64,000 bases of DNA from Serpula lacrymans var. lacrymans S7.9 (Eukaryota; Basidiomycota; Agaricomycetes; Boletales; Serpulaceae): positions 178,164-242,163 of the forward strand of contig NW_006763298.1 in NCBI RefSeq assembly GCF_000218685.1, given 5' to 3'. The translations under genes and the position numbers were made by a program. The first letter of the stretch is position 1. Every line of letters starts with the position of its first letter. This document shows positions 1-12,959 of the stretch, one piece after another. Under the pieces are notes generated by a model. It saw only the letters and a list, made by a program, of their open reading frames with translations. It did no database searches and had not been told where the DNA came from.

Positions 1-674
1 TCGCGGAAGGGCCCAGCTCAATTCCCAAGGAAGTTTTCACAAACCCTCCCCTCCACCCTCTCACCCCGACCCACAGACTCTCCCAAGAAAAGCTCTCCTA
101 CCTTCCACACTCCCCCGCCCCTTCAAGAACCCCAGCCCACAACAAAAGAACTCAACCGCCGCACAAAAGAACCTCAAAGCCCGTTCTTGCCCAGGAAGCG
201 CGACCGGAAAGCCTGGAGCGCCGCCCGCCAGGAAGGCCCCAGAGGCACCCCCTGCCTATGGACGTCGATGCAGAGACTACCAAGATCGACCCGGATCACG
301 ATATCCCCCACTTGTTGAGTCGTCCTACGTGCGCACACCCCACTGAACTCACAACCCCCATCGACTCCAGATTCCTCCATCGAGGCTCCTCCCTCTCTCT
401 TGCCCCAGAGACACTACTGTGACATAACAGGCTTGGAGGTATCTTATCACTGCATCACTTTCCTTCCTTGGTCTTAACTGCCAACACCAGGCTCCGTATA
501 CAGATCCAGCTACCGCTCTTCGATTCCACGACAAGAGCGTGTATGAACTCATAAAAGCACTGGTAAACCATACATCCCACTCTCCCCTATCCTCTTTGAC
601 GACCCTTGCCACAGAGCTCAAGCGCTGCCAAGGACTACCTTTCTGCCAGAGGCGTCAATCCCATCGTCAAATAG
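1..674 (+). CDS. IES6: Ies6-like INO80 chromatin-remodelling subunit, 5' partial, irregular N-terminal frame
   Basis: The last three exons (to 438, 491-562, 615-674) join in phase 0 and give a YL1_C-type domain: SSIEAPPSLLPQRHYCDITG, then EAPYTDPATALRFHDKSVYE, then the terminal block KDYLSARGVNPIVK before TAG. This C-terminal domain is the hallmark of Ies6, a subunit of the INO80 nucleosome remodeller in the nucleus. The upstream part runs off the window start. No single frame carries the expected basic N-terminus: RPFKNP and KNLKA lie in frame 2 (116-180), VLAQEA and MDVDAE in frame 3, and the text just before the first visible intron fits frame 1 best. Frame 3 is nevertheless open to about 316. 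Either small indels or sequence errors broke the N-terminus, or an intron was missed. The family call is solid; intactness is not. Confidence 0.65.
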
Positions 675-951
675 CCCGCCTGCCGTGCCAGAGCAAGCTT
701 TGCGCGACGTTTGTTTTGGCTGTTGATCACACCAGCAGTGTCGCAGGCGTCTTGGATCGGCCTCCTGCGCCGTACAACGTATCACTCATCCTGTATTTAT
801 GTAGGCTTAAATCGAACAGCCGCCTTGGTGTATTGTATTCATGCTGTCCCTTCTCTTGGCTATGCCATCAAAACCTCTGGGAAATCGCAACCATAAAGCT
901 CAGGAGTCGAGCAGTCAGTGCAGGCTACGTTACGTACTGATCACACAGCAA
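675..951. other. Spacer without a supported gene
   Basis: Several short open frames occur on the plus strand, but none has recognisable domain text or a convincing start and splice pattern. It probably holds the 3' flank of the Ies6-like gene. Confidence 0.4.
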
Positions 952-1158
952 GAATTCGGAAAAGCTGATACTACTCCTGCATCTCGAGGGATACACGCTC
1001 AACACGGTAAAATCAAATCATGATAAAAAGGTGTTCGACATTGTTGGTATCCAGTCCCATGTCATCTGGGATGCTAACCCAACTAACCTCGATGAATCCA
1101 CCACCTGGAACCTTACAAAGGATGGTCATGGCGCATTCACAATTACTCCTGCCTGAGA
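952..1158 (+). other. Possible terminal exon or gene remnant, unrecognised
   Basis: After a possible acceptor (cacacag, ending at about 951) one frame stays open for about 68 codons to a TGA at 1156-1158. It has natural-looking composition, including HDKKVFDIVGIQSHVIWDAN and TWNLTKDGHGAFTITPA. No start codon or upstream exon could be tied to it and I do not recognise the family. It may be the decayed 3' end of a gene, or a small gene whose first exons lie in 675-951. Confidence 0.25.
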
Positions 1159-1453
1159 TCATCTTGAGTGTTTTTGCAGTCATGTCTGAATCTCATCGTT
1201 CGCCAACTAGTTTGTTCGTCATGTTGTATAACATTTTTCTTGAATTGAAATATTAATTAGACTCGCATGTCGACCAATAAATCTCCTGCCCGAGGTGTAC
1301 TTAGTGTAAGATCGAACCATTATATACAGTGAAGCACGGTGGGAACACCGATGTTTACACTTGATGGCGGTTGTTGTGTTCCAAGGCTCTTGCCAAACAC
1401 ATCCGTTGGTGGATCGGCAAAGTTGAAGCACGCCTCCACGGTGACATTCCTTC
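1159..1453. other. Upstream flank of the CSC1-like gene
   Basis: No coding text was recognised. The stretch is AT-rich around 1210-1330 (tatatacag near 1321) and probably carries the promoter of the channel gene starting at 1454. Confidence 0.35.
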
Positions 1454-4400
1454 ATGGATACCTTCAGCATATTTGCTTCCGTGGCGAACGCCGTCCTAGG
1501 CGATGGTGACGACAGCGATCCAGAACTTCCACCAGGATCTCCTCCGACTTGTAAGTGGCACGGTTTTATCGCGTTCCAGTATATGTCATTCTCACTGCAT
1601 TTAGACAAGTTCGAGGGCCCCTGGTTCACGACACAAGTTCTACTCTCTTTGTCGATCGGTGTCACATCTTTTCTGCTTTTCTCATATTGTAGAACCAGAT
1701 GGCCTCTACTTTTTGCACCCCGTACAAAACTCAAGGGTGCGTCTCCACTTACCGTGCAGTCATCGCGACCTCACTGTTCGCTTTAGGGTTCTCGCCACAC
1801 GAAGCTCACGCGCACCAAGCATTCTTTGGGTGGATAATGCCAACTCTCAGGGTATCCGAATATACTGTCCTGCAAATCGTTGGCCTGGATGCGGCCGTGG
1901 TATGTTTGCTCCATTACATCCTAGTGATCTTGGACGTAATAACCCACAACTGCACACAGCTCCTCAATTTCTTCAAGATGTCGTTTTACCTGTTTTCCCT
2001 TTGCTCTGTTTTTGCGGTTGCCATACTGATGCCTATGAACTGGAAGGTTAGCACTCATCCGTATCTCTGCATACTTTGAGTATTTATAGCATGTAGAACA
2101 ACATCGGCATTGGTGACGGAGGTGATGACGATGAAAGCGATTGGCCGTCTCTCGTTCCGGATGATAGTTTGCCCCCGAGTCATGACTGGCTCGACCTCAT
2201 TAGCGACGCTAACTCCTACCTGACCGTCCACTTTCTTTTCACCTACCTTTTTACATTTCTCGCCCTACGCTTTATCTACAAGAATTACCGGCGATTCATA
2301 CGTTCTCGTCAGCTATACTCTCTCGAGCTCGTACATTCGATCCCCGCACGCACCGTCATGGTCACAAGGCTGCCAAATCATCTGCAATCTGAGCGGACAC
2401 TTGCAGAGTACTTCGAGAACATGGGCTTGAGCGTCGAGAGCGTCACTGTTTGCAGGGAGGTAGATACCCTGAAACGATTGATCGACTTGCGTACCCAGGC
2501 CCTTCTCAAGATGGAGAGTGCGTGGACGAAATACGTGGGCAACCCGAGTACAGTGGAGTCATACGACCCATCGGAGAATGTCATGCCTCCGTTGTCCGAC
2601 GTCGAACCTTCGTTCGTGGAGAATCAGCCTAGCAGATTCGTCGTTCCCCATCGTCAAAGGCCCACAATACGCCCAGGATGGTTCAGCAAGAAGGTCGACG
2701 CATTAGAGTATTTGGAAATGAAGTTCAAGGAGGCAGATGAAAAAGTCAAGAAATGGAGAAGAACAGGAAGGTTCAAAGCTACTCATATTGCTTTCATCAC
2801 GTTTGAAAAAATGTCCAGCGCGGTGAGTAACCGGTCAGTCGCGTACCATAAATTTGCTTACGTCGAGTTCAGCAAATCGCAGTACAAACTGCCAATGCTC
2901 CCGATCCATTTGAATGCAAAGCTTGTGCTGCTCCTGAACCACGTGATATTATCTGGTCCAACATGTCTCTCCAACCCAACGCAAGTGTGGCACGAGAGCT
3001 CATTGTTTTGGGCTGTATGGCATTACTACTCTTTTTCTGGATTTTCCCTATCACTGCTCTTGCCAGTTTACTCAGCTACAAGGAGATTCAAAAATCTCTT
3101 CCTTGGTTAGGTCGTTTGATTGACAGCAATGACAAAATAAGGGCTATAGTACAGAATTCCTTACCATCGGTGGTTATGATCACATTGAATGCGCTACTAC
3201 CTTTTATTCTTGAAGGTCAGATTGTAGGAAAACAACACCCTTGTTCAGCATTTACTCACACCTTCCTTGTATAGCACTCACGTATGTGCAAGGCTATCGA
3301 GCACGCAGCTGGATCGAGTACTCATTGATGAGAAAGTTTGTATCTCTCTGTTCCTGTCGTGGATAATGTCTAATGGCCCACTAGATATTTCTTGTTCCTT
3401 CTTGTCAACGTTGTCTTTATCTTCCTCTTGGCTAGCACCTATTGGCAATTGGTGCAAGATCTGGCAAATTCTCCTGCCAAAATCCCAGAGAAGTTGGCTG
3501 AGGCGCTATCTCAAGGCAGAGCAAGGTAATGATATTCAGCCCGCTTCCAATGGCGTTACTTAATTTCCTCGTTCATACAGGCATTTCTTCCTTTCTTATG
3601 TCATCCTCCAAGGTAAAGTCCTCTGTTAATCTTCCAATGCTACCTGACAGAGTTTTTTTTGGTAGGACTCGGTATTATGCCATTGCAACTCTTGAATTTG
3701 GGCATCGTTTTGCCCCGCTTGATTCTTCGTATTTTCTTTACACGCACCCCTCGCGGTACGTTCGCCAGCGTTTCATCGTAGACGAAGATGATTGCTAACT
3801 TCACCGCTATCAGATTTTGCGGAGCTCAACGCACCTCCAATGGTCAACTATGGCGTAGTCTATCCCCAAGCCATCCTCATGTTTGTTATCACATTGCTCT
3901 ATAGCGTCGTCCAGCCAATGATCGTGATATTCGGCGCCATATACTTTGGCATGGCCTATGTTGTGTACAAATACAAGCTGCTCTTCGGTAAGTTGCCGTA
4001 TTTTTCGTTGAGACATGGTAGCATATGATTCAAATCCCTTTGGGCAGTATTCTATAAGCCGTATGAATCTCAAGGACAGGCCTGGCCACTCACTTTTATC
4101 CGCCTTATCTGGGGCATCCTTATCTTCCTCGTGTTCATGACCGGCATCTTTATCCTTCGCAAATCCTACGTCCTATCGTCCCTTCTTGCACCGCTCATCC
4201 TGGGAACGCTTCTGTGGTCGTGGTACATCGACAAAACGTTTAAACCGCTAAGCAAGTTTGTATGTCTCAGCTCTGTATTTGAAGTCGAGCGGGGAGAGGA
4301 GACGGCTGATGTTGCAAGACTCAGGGAGGGACATCCTGTGACGTGGTCACAAAGGTTAGCATATATGCTTTACTTATTATACTCAACGATGCTGATATAT

Positions 4401-5249
4401 GTGATAGCAATCTGAATCGAAGGCGTTATGGACAAAACGATGAGACACTCTACGTCGCTCCAGAAGATGAGAGAACTGACTACGTGAGTCGTATCTTACC
4501 GTCGTCTGGCATGATGGATGACAGTCACTCAAACTCGGCAAAATTTCAGTCCCAGCCTCCCATGGCCAACTGGTACAGTGGTGTTCTAAAGTGGGTGCTC
4601 CCTTTCTCGCGAATATGTCTTTTCTGACCTGTCTTATAGCACGGGTAAACGGAGGTACGGCCACCCTGCGTTGACAGGAGTTCTCCCAGAACCTTGGCTG
4701 CCTCTCAAGAAAGGACAAACGCTTGTGAATGCTCTTCGCGTGGGAGGCGTTCGAGCTCCCCAGGACCCTACTCAAGGAATCGTGCTCACGCTCCGAAAGC
4801 GCTACAGTCTGTTGCGCGGCAAAGCTCGGTCCTCTGTCGTAGAGCCAAGACTGGTCGACGACGAGATACCCGCCGAGCCCGCCTCACCAGTGGGCGAGAA
4901 CGGGCACGGAGGGTTCTCATCAGACAACCCATGGGACGACGCGCGCCCCGAGTTGGTGCAGTCGCAAAGCAGCCTGAACCACCGCCTGAGCTTCGATCCT
5001 GCCTCGGGGGTGATCATGCTGCCTGAAGATGACGATTGGCTGGGCGAAGAGGACGATTCTGACGAAGATTATGGGCATCAGATGGGTCGTTCTCAACAGG
5101 ATGTGGCGGGTGTGCCACAAGATGTGACGTCGTCGTCGCCGTCGACGCCTCTCATCACTACCCCCAAACGACGCTATGGCACGTATTATCATCACCCAGA
5201 ACGTCGTCGACAGACTATCCCTGGCGCTTTCCCACAGCCATCGGCATAG
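1454..5249 (+). CDS. CSC1: CSC1/OSCA/TMEM63-type mechanosensitive or osmosensitive cation channel
   Basis: A multi-exon gene with roughly a dozen short introns. In order it encodes an N-terminal membrane part (GPWFTTQVLLSLSIGVTSFL, then a helix around MSFYLFSLCSVFAVAILMPM), a large cytoplasmic segment (about 2190-2820) starting after an acidic loop, and a C-terminal multi-helix channel domain (about 2960-4210, including LIVLGCMALLLFFWIFPITA and PPMVNYGVVYPQAILMFVIT). A Ser/Asp/Pro-rich cytoplasmic tail ends at TAG 5247-5249. This order (RSN1_TM, PHM7_cyt, RSN1_7TM) defines the family, whose members are Ca2+-permeable or lipid-scrambling channels in the plasma membrane or endomembranes. The start ATG at 1454 gives the short acidic N-terminus expected before the first helix. 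All exons needed for the family fold are present and no break was seen. Substrate and gating are known only for relatives. Confidence 0.88.
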
Positions 5250-5717
5250 GAGAAGCAAAGAGTTTGATGATGAGCGATATGGATGCCTATTTTATACAGA
5301 CTTTAATGCATATGGATGTACTCGATACATCCACACTCCCTTACCATATTTTATTTACTTTCATGGTTTTATTTTCATCAGTAGTGCTTTCCTCACATGC
5401 AATAATCAGAACGATCACAAAGTCGATCCACAGGACCGCCCTAAATTTCCAACGATGTACAGTGCATTTCCAGAAATACGTACGTATAAACAGCCACGAT
5501 AGAAAGAAAAAAAAGATAGGGTAATCGATAAAAACGAACAATAATTTGAGAGAGAGAGATGCTGGGTATAGCAGTGCAACTCGTGATGATTCCAAATACT
5601 GATGAAACAAGATGGAGAAAATGAGAACGGTGAGGCCAACTGTACATTTTCCAGAGCTGGCATCATCGAGCTCCTCCCCCTCCTAGGGGTTAAAGTGGGA
5701 GGTAAGGATGGCAGCGT
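5250..5717. other. Convergent 3' intergenic region
   Basis: It lies between the convergent ends of the CSC1-like gene and the LysM gene. It contains a short GA repeat (gagagagagaga near 5550) and A/T-rich runs that suit transcript ends. No gene was seen. Confidence 0.4.
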
Positions 5718-6427
5718 TTAGTTGCTGTCATCGATCTCGTCGCAGTAAGGAAGGTCATTAGCGGCTGTTGCAGAAGGGGGGATTGCAGAGCCAGGAACGG
5801 TGCCGGAGGGGGCAGGGGGTACCAAAACGGTACCAGCAGTGCAGAGAACCTAACGGACGTGAGAAACAATCTTTGCATATTTTTTTTTCCCCTCCAACGA
5901 TGAGAAATAAAGAAAAGGGACAGACCTCTCCGATGTAGATGTTGGTGCAGTCCGAGTTGATCTGGGGGTTGTTCATGTAGAGGATGGTATCGTTGATGTT
6001 AGCCATGCTGGTGATGATGTCGCAGTCGTCGTTTGCTTGGACGACGTAGGTGCTCGTGCAGTCGTCACCGCTCCAGCCAAGGCAGAGGTTCTCGCCTGGG
6101 TTGAGGTTGTCACACTGAGAGTCGACGTCGATGTTGTTAACTACAGCGAGCTGGTAGCTAAAAGCAAGATCCGGTAAATAACGGGGGGAAACATGGAAAC
6201 GTCAGAGACTGACGTAGAGACATTCTGAGCAGCAGAGATGCTGTCACAGATATCACCTGCTTGAACGGTGTAGTTACGAGTGCAGCTCTGAGCGCTGACG
6301 ACTATTGGAGTGGTGGCGATTCGTTAGCAAGTTTTTTTTTACTGTTCCACGTCAACCTGAAAGCAAGAGACTTACACTGGGCAACGAAGGGCAAAGCGAG
6401 GATGGCGGCAAATGCGTGTGCGTACAT
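5718..6427 (-). CDS. Small secreted LysM-domain protein (two LysM modules)
   Basis: The ATG at 6427 opens a signal-peptide-like segment (MYAHAFAAILALPFVAQ). A phase-1 intron (6302-6375) leads into SCTRNYTVQAGDICDSIS, the start of a first LysM module, which continues with a YQLAVVNN core and GENLCLGW. A second module follows (CTSTYVVQANDDCDIIT, INDTILYMNNPQINSDCTNI, then VLCTAG). The end is a Pro/Ala/Thr-rich tail and TAA at 5718-5720. LysM modules bind chitin or other GlcNAc polymers, and small secreted LysM proteins of fungi protect hyphae or sequester chitin fragments from host receptors. The paired cysteines fit an extracellular protein of about 150 residues. There is no catalytic domain, so an effector-like or cell-wall role is likely; which of these cannot be told here. 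Confidence 0.82.
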
Positions 6428-7164
6428 GGCTGTCGAGGGAGATGAGGGGGGGGCTGTAATGAGCGTGAATAGGTTCAAGGAGGGGATGATACCGTCGAGG
6501 AGAAAGACGATGATGAGCTCAAATATGAGGGATGGGAACTGGACTGAGCAAAGGCAACAAACAAAATGTTGGGTTGAACGACACGGACTATAATAGTTCA
6601 TGGACCACGTGGTCACTGATTGCGGCAGCTAAAACCAGGGTCGCTTGGCAACAGCCCTGGCTGCCGATTATGCACATTTAAAGACGTCAAACCACTTCTA
6701 GCTATTGTGCTAACTCATATCACGTAACTTTATGTGCTATCTCGTTCATGACAAGTTGACTCTGAGGGAATCAAACAACGCCTTGCAACTCTGGAATTTT
6801 GTGATACTGCAATACAACATTTCTCACTCGCACTTACTTTGATGCGTCCTACAATTTCTAGGAACTGGGGGGGATTCAAGCGAATTCTAGAAGCATTCTA
6901 TGATATAGCCAACACTCTTCTAATGCGCTTGAGTCCGGCTGTCATCTCGGCCCAATAAGCCTGAGTACTGTACTTGAACTCGATCACTGCAGAACCAGAA
7001 GCCTTCCAAGTCTCGATGTGACGCAACCAGGCTGAAGTAGAGCGTCTCGTTTCTACAATGCAGCTTTATGTTCCAATACTAGATTGCATATGTGTCTATG
7101 CCCAGAGCAGAAAGCAATTATCGATACAACTATACCACTACCTATTAGATAAATGTCTACAAAA
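6428..7164. other. Promoter side of the LysM gene; no gene seen
   Basis: The 737 bases lie between the LysM start and the 3' end of the WDR59-like gene. Only short chance open frames occur. The part next to 6428-6620 is the likely promoter and 5' leader of the LysM gene. Confidence 0.4.
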
Positions 7165-10100
7165 TTATGCTAATAGCGATAATGCGGATGCAGGAGACTG
7201 GACCGGGCTCGGTCGTTTTTTTTCTTTGCCACTACAATGGCATCCACAACCCGTAGCACAGAATTCCAGTTTCGCAGCCCTCCAGCATGTAAGATGGGCA
7301 ATGTGAAGGCACTGGGGGCAGCTGCGCGACAGACCTACAACATACAATCTTGTAAGCGAACGTTTAGCTCAAGATTGGATTCATTGCAGCTTACCTTTCA
7401 CAGGCAGTCTACAGATTGAGCAACGAGGTCGTAGAGAATGCACACCACAAGAGGGACATGACTCAGCATTTCGTTCCGTACCTGTTCTCCCACACATGGC
7501 ACATGCGTGTAGTATATCTGGGTTCCCCGATGAATATGGAAGTATATCTAACAAGTTGATAAGTGACAACGCACCAAAGCCAAGCTCCCGTCGGGTGTGG
7601 ACCGGTAACAAGGCAGATATGTGTGAGCCCACGGACTTCAACAGCTCTAGACGCTTATGCAATAGTTGCCAGGCGAACAGTATCTCCGCGTAGGCAAGGA
7701 CGTGACATGCAAATTGGTCAAGCAGTTGCGGACTGAATGAAAGTGGCCTAAGGCGGATATTAACGCAACCCAGAGATTAAGGGGGGAACGAGTTTTGTAC
7801 CTGGAATTATGTACAGCTTCCGTCACATTTTCATTGAACACGATCCTTTTCTTCTCCGGGATGACTTGTTTGGGGCTGATAACCTGCGAAAAGGTTGGGC
7901 GGCGAGCATGTCCAGCAGAAGAGAACGGGGCGGTCATTTTCGGAAAGTTAACCATAGGTGCTTCGGACCATGACTTCGAAATCGGCGAACTCGACGCTAC
8001 AGACGTGTCTCTACTATAACTTCTACGAACAGGAGAATCGGGGCCCTGAGCTCGTCGTGAGTTATTATTGAAATTATTGAGCATAGGGATCGGGATTTGT
8101 AGCGACGGCGCTGTTGCACTTACTGCCTCTGCTGGAGTGCTGACTACTTCCTGCACACCTGACATGAATTGTCGCACGCTGCCAGGATTGAATAGACTAG
8201 ACCAAGAGCCACGCGATGAATTTGAGGCCGATAGGGGGAGCGCAGTGGGGGATGTTGATGGCAAACGGGGCCAACCTGGAGAAAGTGCCGCGCTAGGACC
8301 TTCTTTGGGGCGTGCGAGGCTGAAATAATCTAAACCAGCTTTGGAGATAGCAGAGACATGCTCTTTCACGTCAGAAGAGTGATTTCCTGCATCATCATGA
8401 GACCATGAGTTGATGTCTGACAAGGTACCAGTCTACTCACGCGTTACCAGTGATGGACCACATGTCTTTAGTAAAACGATGGATATCATGGCCAGCATCT
8501 GGATATCTTTATTAGCAGAAAATTCGTTATACCTGAATCTTTGATCAGACATAAGCCCACAAAAGTTATCACCCGCTTACAGTCTAATAGCAACGTGATA
8601 AAGGAGCGCACTCTCTGTTGACACCGTACGACCATCAGAGTCTCGAGTGCGTGAGCTTGGGAATAGTGCCTGTAGCGTCTTGAAGACACGTTCATGGTGT
8701 AACTGGCCATTGACTTTTGCTATATGTGCGTTCGTCTCACACAAGTTTGCCAAATTCTGGGACTCAAAGATGTACTCTGCAGCGACCGTCCTATTGGCGT
8801 TCGTGATATCAGAAGGGTACTTGATGAATATGGTGCTTCGTCGCATTGGAATCAGTGAATAACTGGCGGGGATGTCATCCAATGAGTTCGATTCCGATTC
8901 TCTCCTAACTTTTTGCTGCGAAAACGTCAAAAGATTGGTCATGATGCGTAGGATATTATCGCCATCCTCTGCTCTTTTCGGGTCTGCTAGGTCTACCATT
9001 CGATCCGTTGCAGCGAGGCCAAGACGACGGACAGCGTCTGCAAGTAACGCTGGTGATTGGAAGAATCGTGGTACTGTCTCCGGGGAGTGAGTGGCTGCGG
9101 CGGCTGAAGACGTGGATATCTCTCGCAGGGGATTCCGAACGATTCGGGGTGGTGCCCGGAAGAAGCACACCAATTCACCTTATCGAACCATGAATACTTG
9201 CCATTTTATTATAAAATACACTTACCATTGGGACCAAAGACACCCTGAGACGTACGAGGTTCCGCGAGATTTTTGTTGCTTCGCAGTAACGAGACGGTGA
9301 CATCTCGCGGCTTGCGTGGTACCACCGCCTCGTCCTCAGACGAAGATTCGGAGCCCATAGCAGCTCCGCCTCCTACTTCTTCGTCTTCATTACCAAAAAG
9401 CAGAAATCTTAAGCATGCTTCGAGGCACGGTCTTCGCCCCTCACGAATACTTTTTAGACGACGTAGCATGAAAGCACGACTCTGCATGGAGATAAGAGGG
9501 TTGCGTTCAACGTCGATATCGGGCGTCCCTTCTGGGTATGAGCTTTGTGGATATTCCTTTGGAAACTTAAACGATACGCGGATGAACACTGAAGACGACT
9601 CGCCCCAAGGTCCATGTAAACCAAGAGTACAAGTACGCCTTTTCGTCAGATCATGCTGTTAATATGAGGTCATAGACAGTCGAGACAAGCTAAAGTCGTT
9701 ACTTACTTTCTCTAGCTTTATTTTAGAGGAAGCGAGTTTAGTGAGGACAGACGTAATTCTGGAGAAGAATTAGAGCGGAACATCGGAAAAGCACAGAGTA
9801 CTCACTCATCTTGTAGGGATTGGTTGACGTCCCCATCCCGATGCTCTTCGTTGCCTCTCCCCCGGCTTTCGCTCCTCTTGCGGCGACCAGGAGCGGTGCT
9901 CGGGTCTCTGCCAGAAGGGGGCCTCGACCTTGAACTTATTCTTGAAACGTCCCCACTATCCGCACCACTGCCTGGTCCAGAGCTACTCTCCCGTCGGTCT
10001 CCCACTTTCACATTGGCCAGCCACGTAAACGCATCCATTCGCGCAGACTTACCACCAACGTTGCCTCGACTCATAGTACCGCCATGTCGTGTAGCCGTAG

Positions 10101-12182
10101 CCACGGGTATCGGCAGGGAGACATGATTGGTGCTATGCTCTGGAGGTATGATGCCTTTCTCATGTGATCTCGCACGTGCAGCAGATCCGTGGTGTGGTTG
10201 TAGCACTGGATTTAGTTTGCGAGGGGGGAGTGGCGCTCGTACCTCAGCTAAAATAGCGCGGTGACCAACGGGCGCAGATAGAGATGGAGCCAAGTCTGTC
10301 CCCTCCGGAGGGTGTCGAAAGGACTGGTTATCATCTGCATCTGTGAAAAATCTTGACCGAGTCCTCTTCATCCCGGAGACGTAACCAGTTTTCTGTAGGG
10401 TTCGGGATGAGTTACTTATATTTTAGAGGCGTACACCAATAACCAACCTCCATGGTTTCCGAGTCTACTGGCCAGAATCTGAGAGTTCTGTCTTTCGACC
10501 ACGTTATTAACTGGTATTCTCCTCCCTCTGGAAAATGTTTGAGTAACAAGGTGGGTATTCAATAAGGAAACCTACCCAGGCCTCCTTTTCTCCAGACGAA
10601 TTCCTTCACAACGTCCGTGTGACCTTCATATACTTCTACGGGCGTCCCCGAGTCGGAATCTGCCCACATTTCTAGTGCAGTCTCTCCTCTTTGGGGTAAG
10701 CTAAGAACACCGTGACCAAAAGGAAGATCTCGTGCTCTCCACACCGGATATCTGGTTTTTATTGTATTTTTTGGTTCAAATCCACCAGTCTCATTAGGCG
10801 AGTCACTAGTATCCCATATCTTTATCGTTTTGTCGAGAGAACAAGTGACGATATCGTTCCGCCTCTCGTGAGCCCAATCTATACCATATATTTTAGCTTT
10901 GTGGGCTTTTATCCTAGATGTGGGCAGTGATCCTTTCTAGAATAGATTTTCAGCAAGAAGAACATTCCAAAAATAATGAGGGCGTACTCGACGGTCCCAT
11001 ATGAGGACTTCATTTAGATGAGAGGATGCAAGTACATTGGCATCTTGACGATTCCATTTGACCTGCGTTCCAGCGGCTACGAAGTCATTTATTTCATGGG
11101 TTGTTACCTCGCTTCAAAGCTGAACTTACCATTAAATGCGCATAAACCTGAAGGAATGACTGTCAGGCGCAATTCAACCAGCTAAAAGCCGTCACCTACC
11201 AAGCACAGGCTTCCGTGGTTCTCGTAGATCCCATGACCAGAGCCATGAGTCAATACCTGTACTAACCACAGTGTCTGGTTCCGATGTATGCCAGTTAATG
11301 TCTGTAATTGCGCGATAGTGTGAATGAAGAATATAGTCGATGGAAGTTTTGCCGACAAGTAGAAGGTTCCAGATGAGACTTATTCGAAGATAGTCAGAAG
11401 CACCATCTAAGCATAATAGGCATCATACTCACAGTTTCTCGCTAGATGTAGATACGATGTATTCTGCGCGAGAAGGATGGGGGTTCCATTGCACATCCGC
11501 TACATCCCACGTTCCGCCCTGAGGAAGAAACCGGGGCACCTCGAATGGTGCTTGAAGGTCTATGATAAATAGGCCCCGGCGGCTATGTGCACCTTGAGAC
11601 GAAATTCCTGAGTGACAACAGTAGGAAGAACTTACGCAGCGAGGACAATATCACGGCTGGTAGGACTGATACTCATCTGCGCATATAATCAGGAATGTCA
11701 GCCAGTGAGTTAGAGAAGATATATGAGCGGAAAAGAATTCCAGTTTGTCGCGTTCCCATGTGCCGTTGGTCGCAATATGGTTGGCAGAAGGTAAAGAATG
11801 TGATAACGAACAAGCAGATTAAGCAACTCACGTTGCCAACTGCGTCTCCCACCAAGTCTTTCATGTCAATTTGAAGTCTCTGATAAAAGTTTCCACTGTC
11901 GTCTGGGGATGGCGACGGATGCACAGGTGGTTGTACCCCAAAGGATGGGACATCGCGATACGAAGCAAGTCCAGGCTGCAAGCTATCTGGACCATGAGGG
12001 CCTGGAAGATCGTAGAACGGAGAAGGAGTCCAGGAAGGTCTCCGAGCAGAAAGGAGGCTCAAGCTTGAAGGTATTCCATCGCGGTCTACGTTTGCGTACT
12101 CGTTGAAATTGTGGGCCTTGGCGCGTGTGGAAGGTGGGATATGGTTTCTAGCGGACTGAGACGTGGACGACGACCTCGACAT
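7165..12182 (-). CDS. WDR59/Mtc5-like GATOR2 (SEACAT) subunit
   Basis: A long multi-exon minus-strand gene from ATG 12182 to a stop at 7165. The N-terminal half holds WD40 repeats; visible strands include LLIWNL, TVVSTGIDSWLWSWDLREP, NDIVTCSLDKTIKIWDT and TWSKDRTLRFWPVDS (about 11700-10440). A low-complexity Ser/Arg/Pro linker follows (10371-9802). Next is an RWD domain (about 9589-9400, VSFKFPKEYPQSSYPEGTPD), then a helical and Ser-rich part. The end is a Cys/His-rich module (CAMCGRTG, SCPSCGVH, CSICRLPVKG, CSQCLHIAHLTCW). WD40, RWD and a C-terminal RING-like zinc module together are the architecture of WDR59, called Mtc5/Sea3 in yeast. Its complex sits on the vacuole and activates TORC1 in response to amino acids. 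All parts are present and the gene looks intact. Exact splice sites in the WD40 half were not all resolved. Confidence 0.8.
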
Positions 12183-12941
12183 TCGACACGAAAGACGTTA
12201 AGAAGTTACAGTTCGTGCTTATTATGATACAGCTCCAAGCTGTAAGTGTGGTTTGTGTGTGCAATGCTCCGAGTCGAGATCCAATGCGGGGAAACTACAT
12301 TTGGTGAACAACTCTAAAGCGCGAATGAGTTACTCAGGCTGTAAGCTTATGTACGCAATTGGCCAGGAGTCTAAGACAGACTCCTATGGATGCGGCAACC
12401 GGCACCAGCAGAGAGAATCAAGCGGAGCTAACTAGTTTCGAAGTATTACTTGTTCTGGCCCTTGAGATCGACTTCGACTTGCCCCATATCTCTTCGTCAG
12501 TGTTGTTATGTTGTTATCGTATGACCCCCTATAAATGTTACTACAGTTACATTCATATCGATAAACCAGCACGTGAGAGCACATGTACAGGAAGACTAAT
12601 ATTGCGCAATAGTGTCTGCCTATACTCCGAAGAAGCAATTCTGGTGTGTCACGGTGATGCAACAAGCCATGGCTCGATGCTATTCTCGCTTTCTTCTTGC
12701 CTTCATGCTCGTTTCTCACTTTTCGACAGCGCGTCAAGGACTCAAATCAATGGGTATTCAAGCTTCAAGACTTAAACGACCAGCCGCAATCATCATCCCA
12801 AACAGCTACAAAGCATATCATAGGATCTGTCCGAAACAAACCGCCCAGGCAGCGAGGACATGGAATCTTAGATTATCTTACAGTCCTGGCGGTGTTTTCC
12901 CCGTTCCACCAATATATAATATACATCTAGATTCGCCTGGA
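12183..12941. other. Upstream flank of the WDR59-like gene; no supported gene
   Basis: Contains the presumed promoter of the minus-strand WDR59-like gene. The far end may hold decayed first exons of the permease pseudogene, but I could not match any of it to the permease N-terminus. Confidence 0.35.
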
Positions 12942-12959
12942 CCCCCCCCCCCCCCCCCC
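12942..12959 (+). repeat. Poly-C homopolymer of 18 bases
   Basis: An uninterrupted C run lies directly before the first recognisable permease exon. Its true length is uncertain in most sequencing data. Confidence 0.95.

Noticed and set aside
4383..5258. Minus-strand open frames opposite the CSC1-like C-terminal exons
   Set aside because: Arg/His-rich antisense of a coding exon with no start context or domain text.
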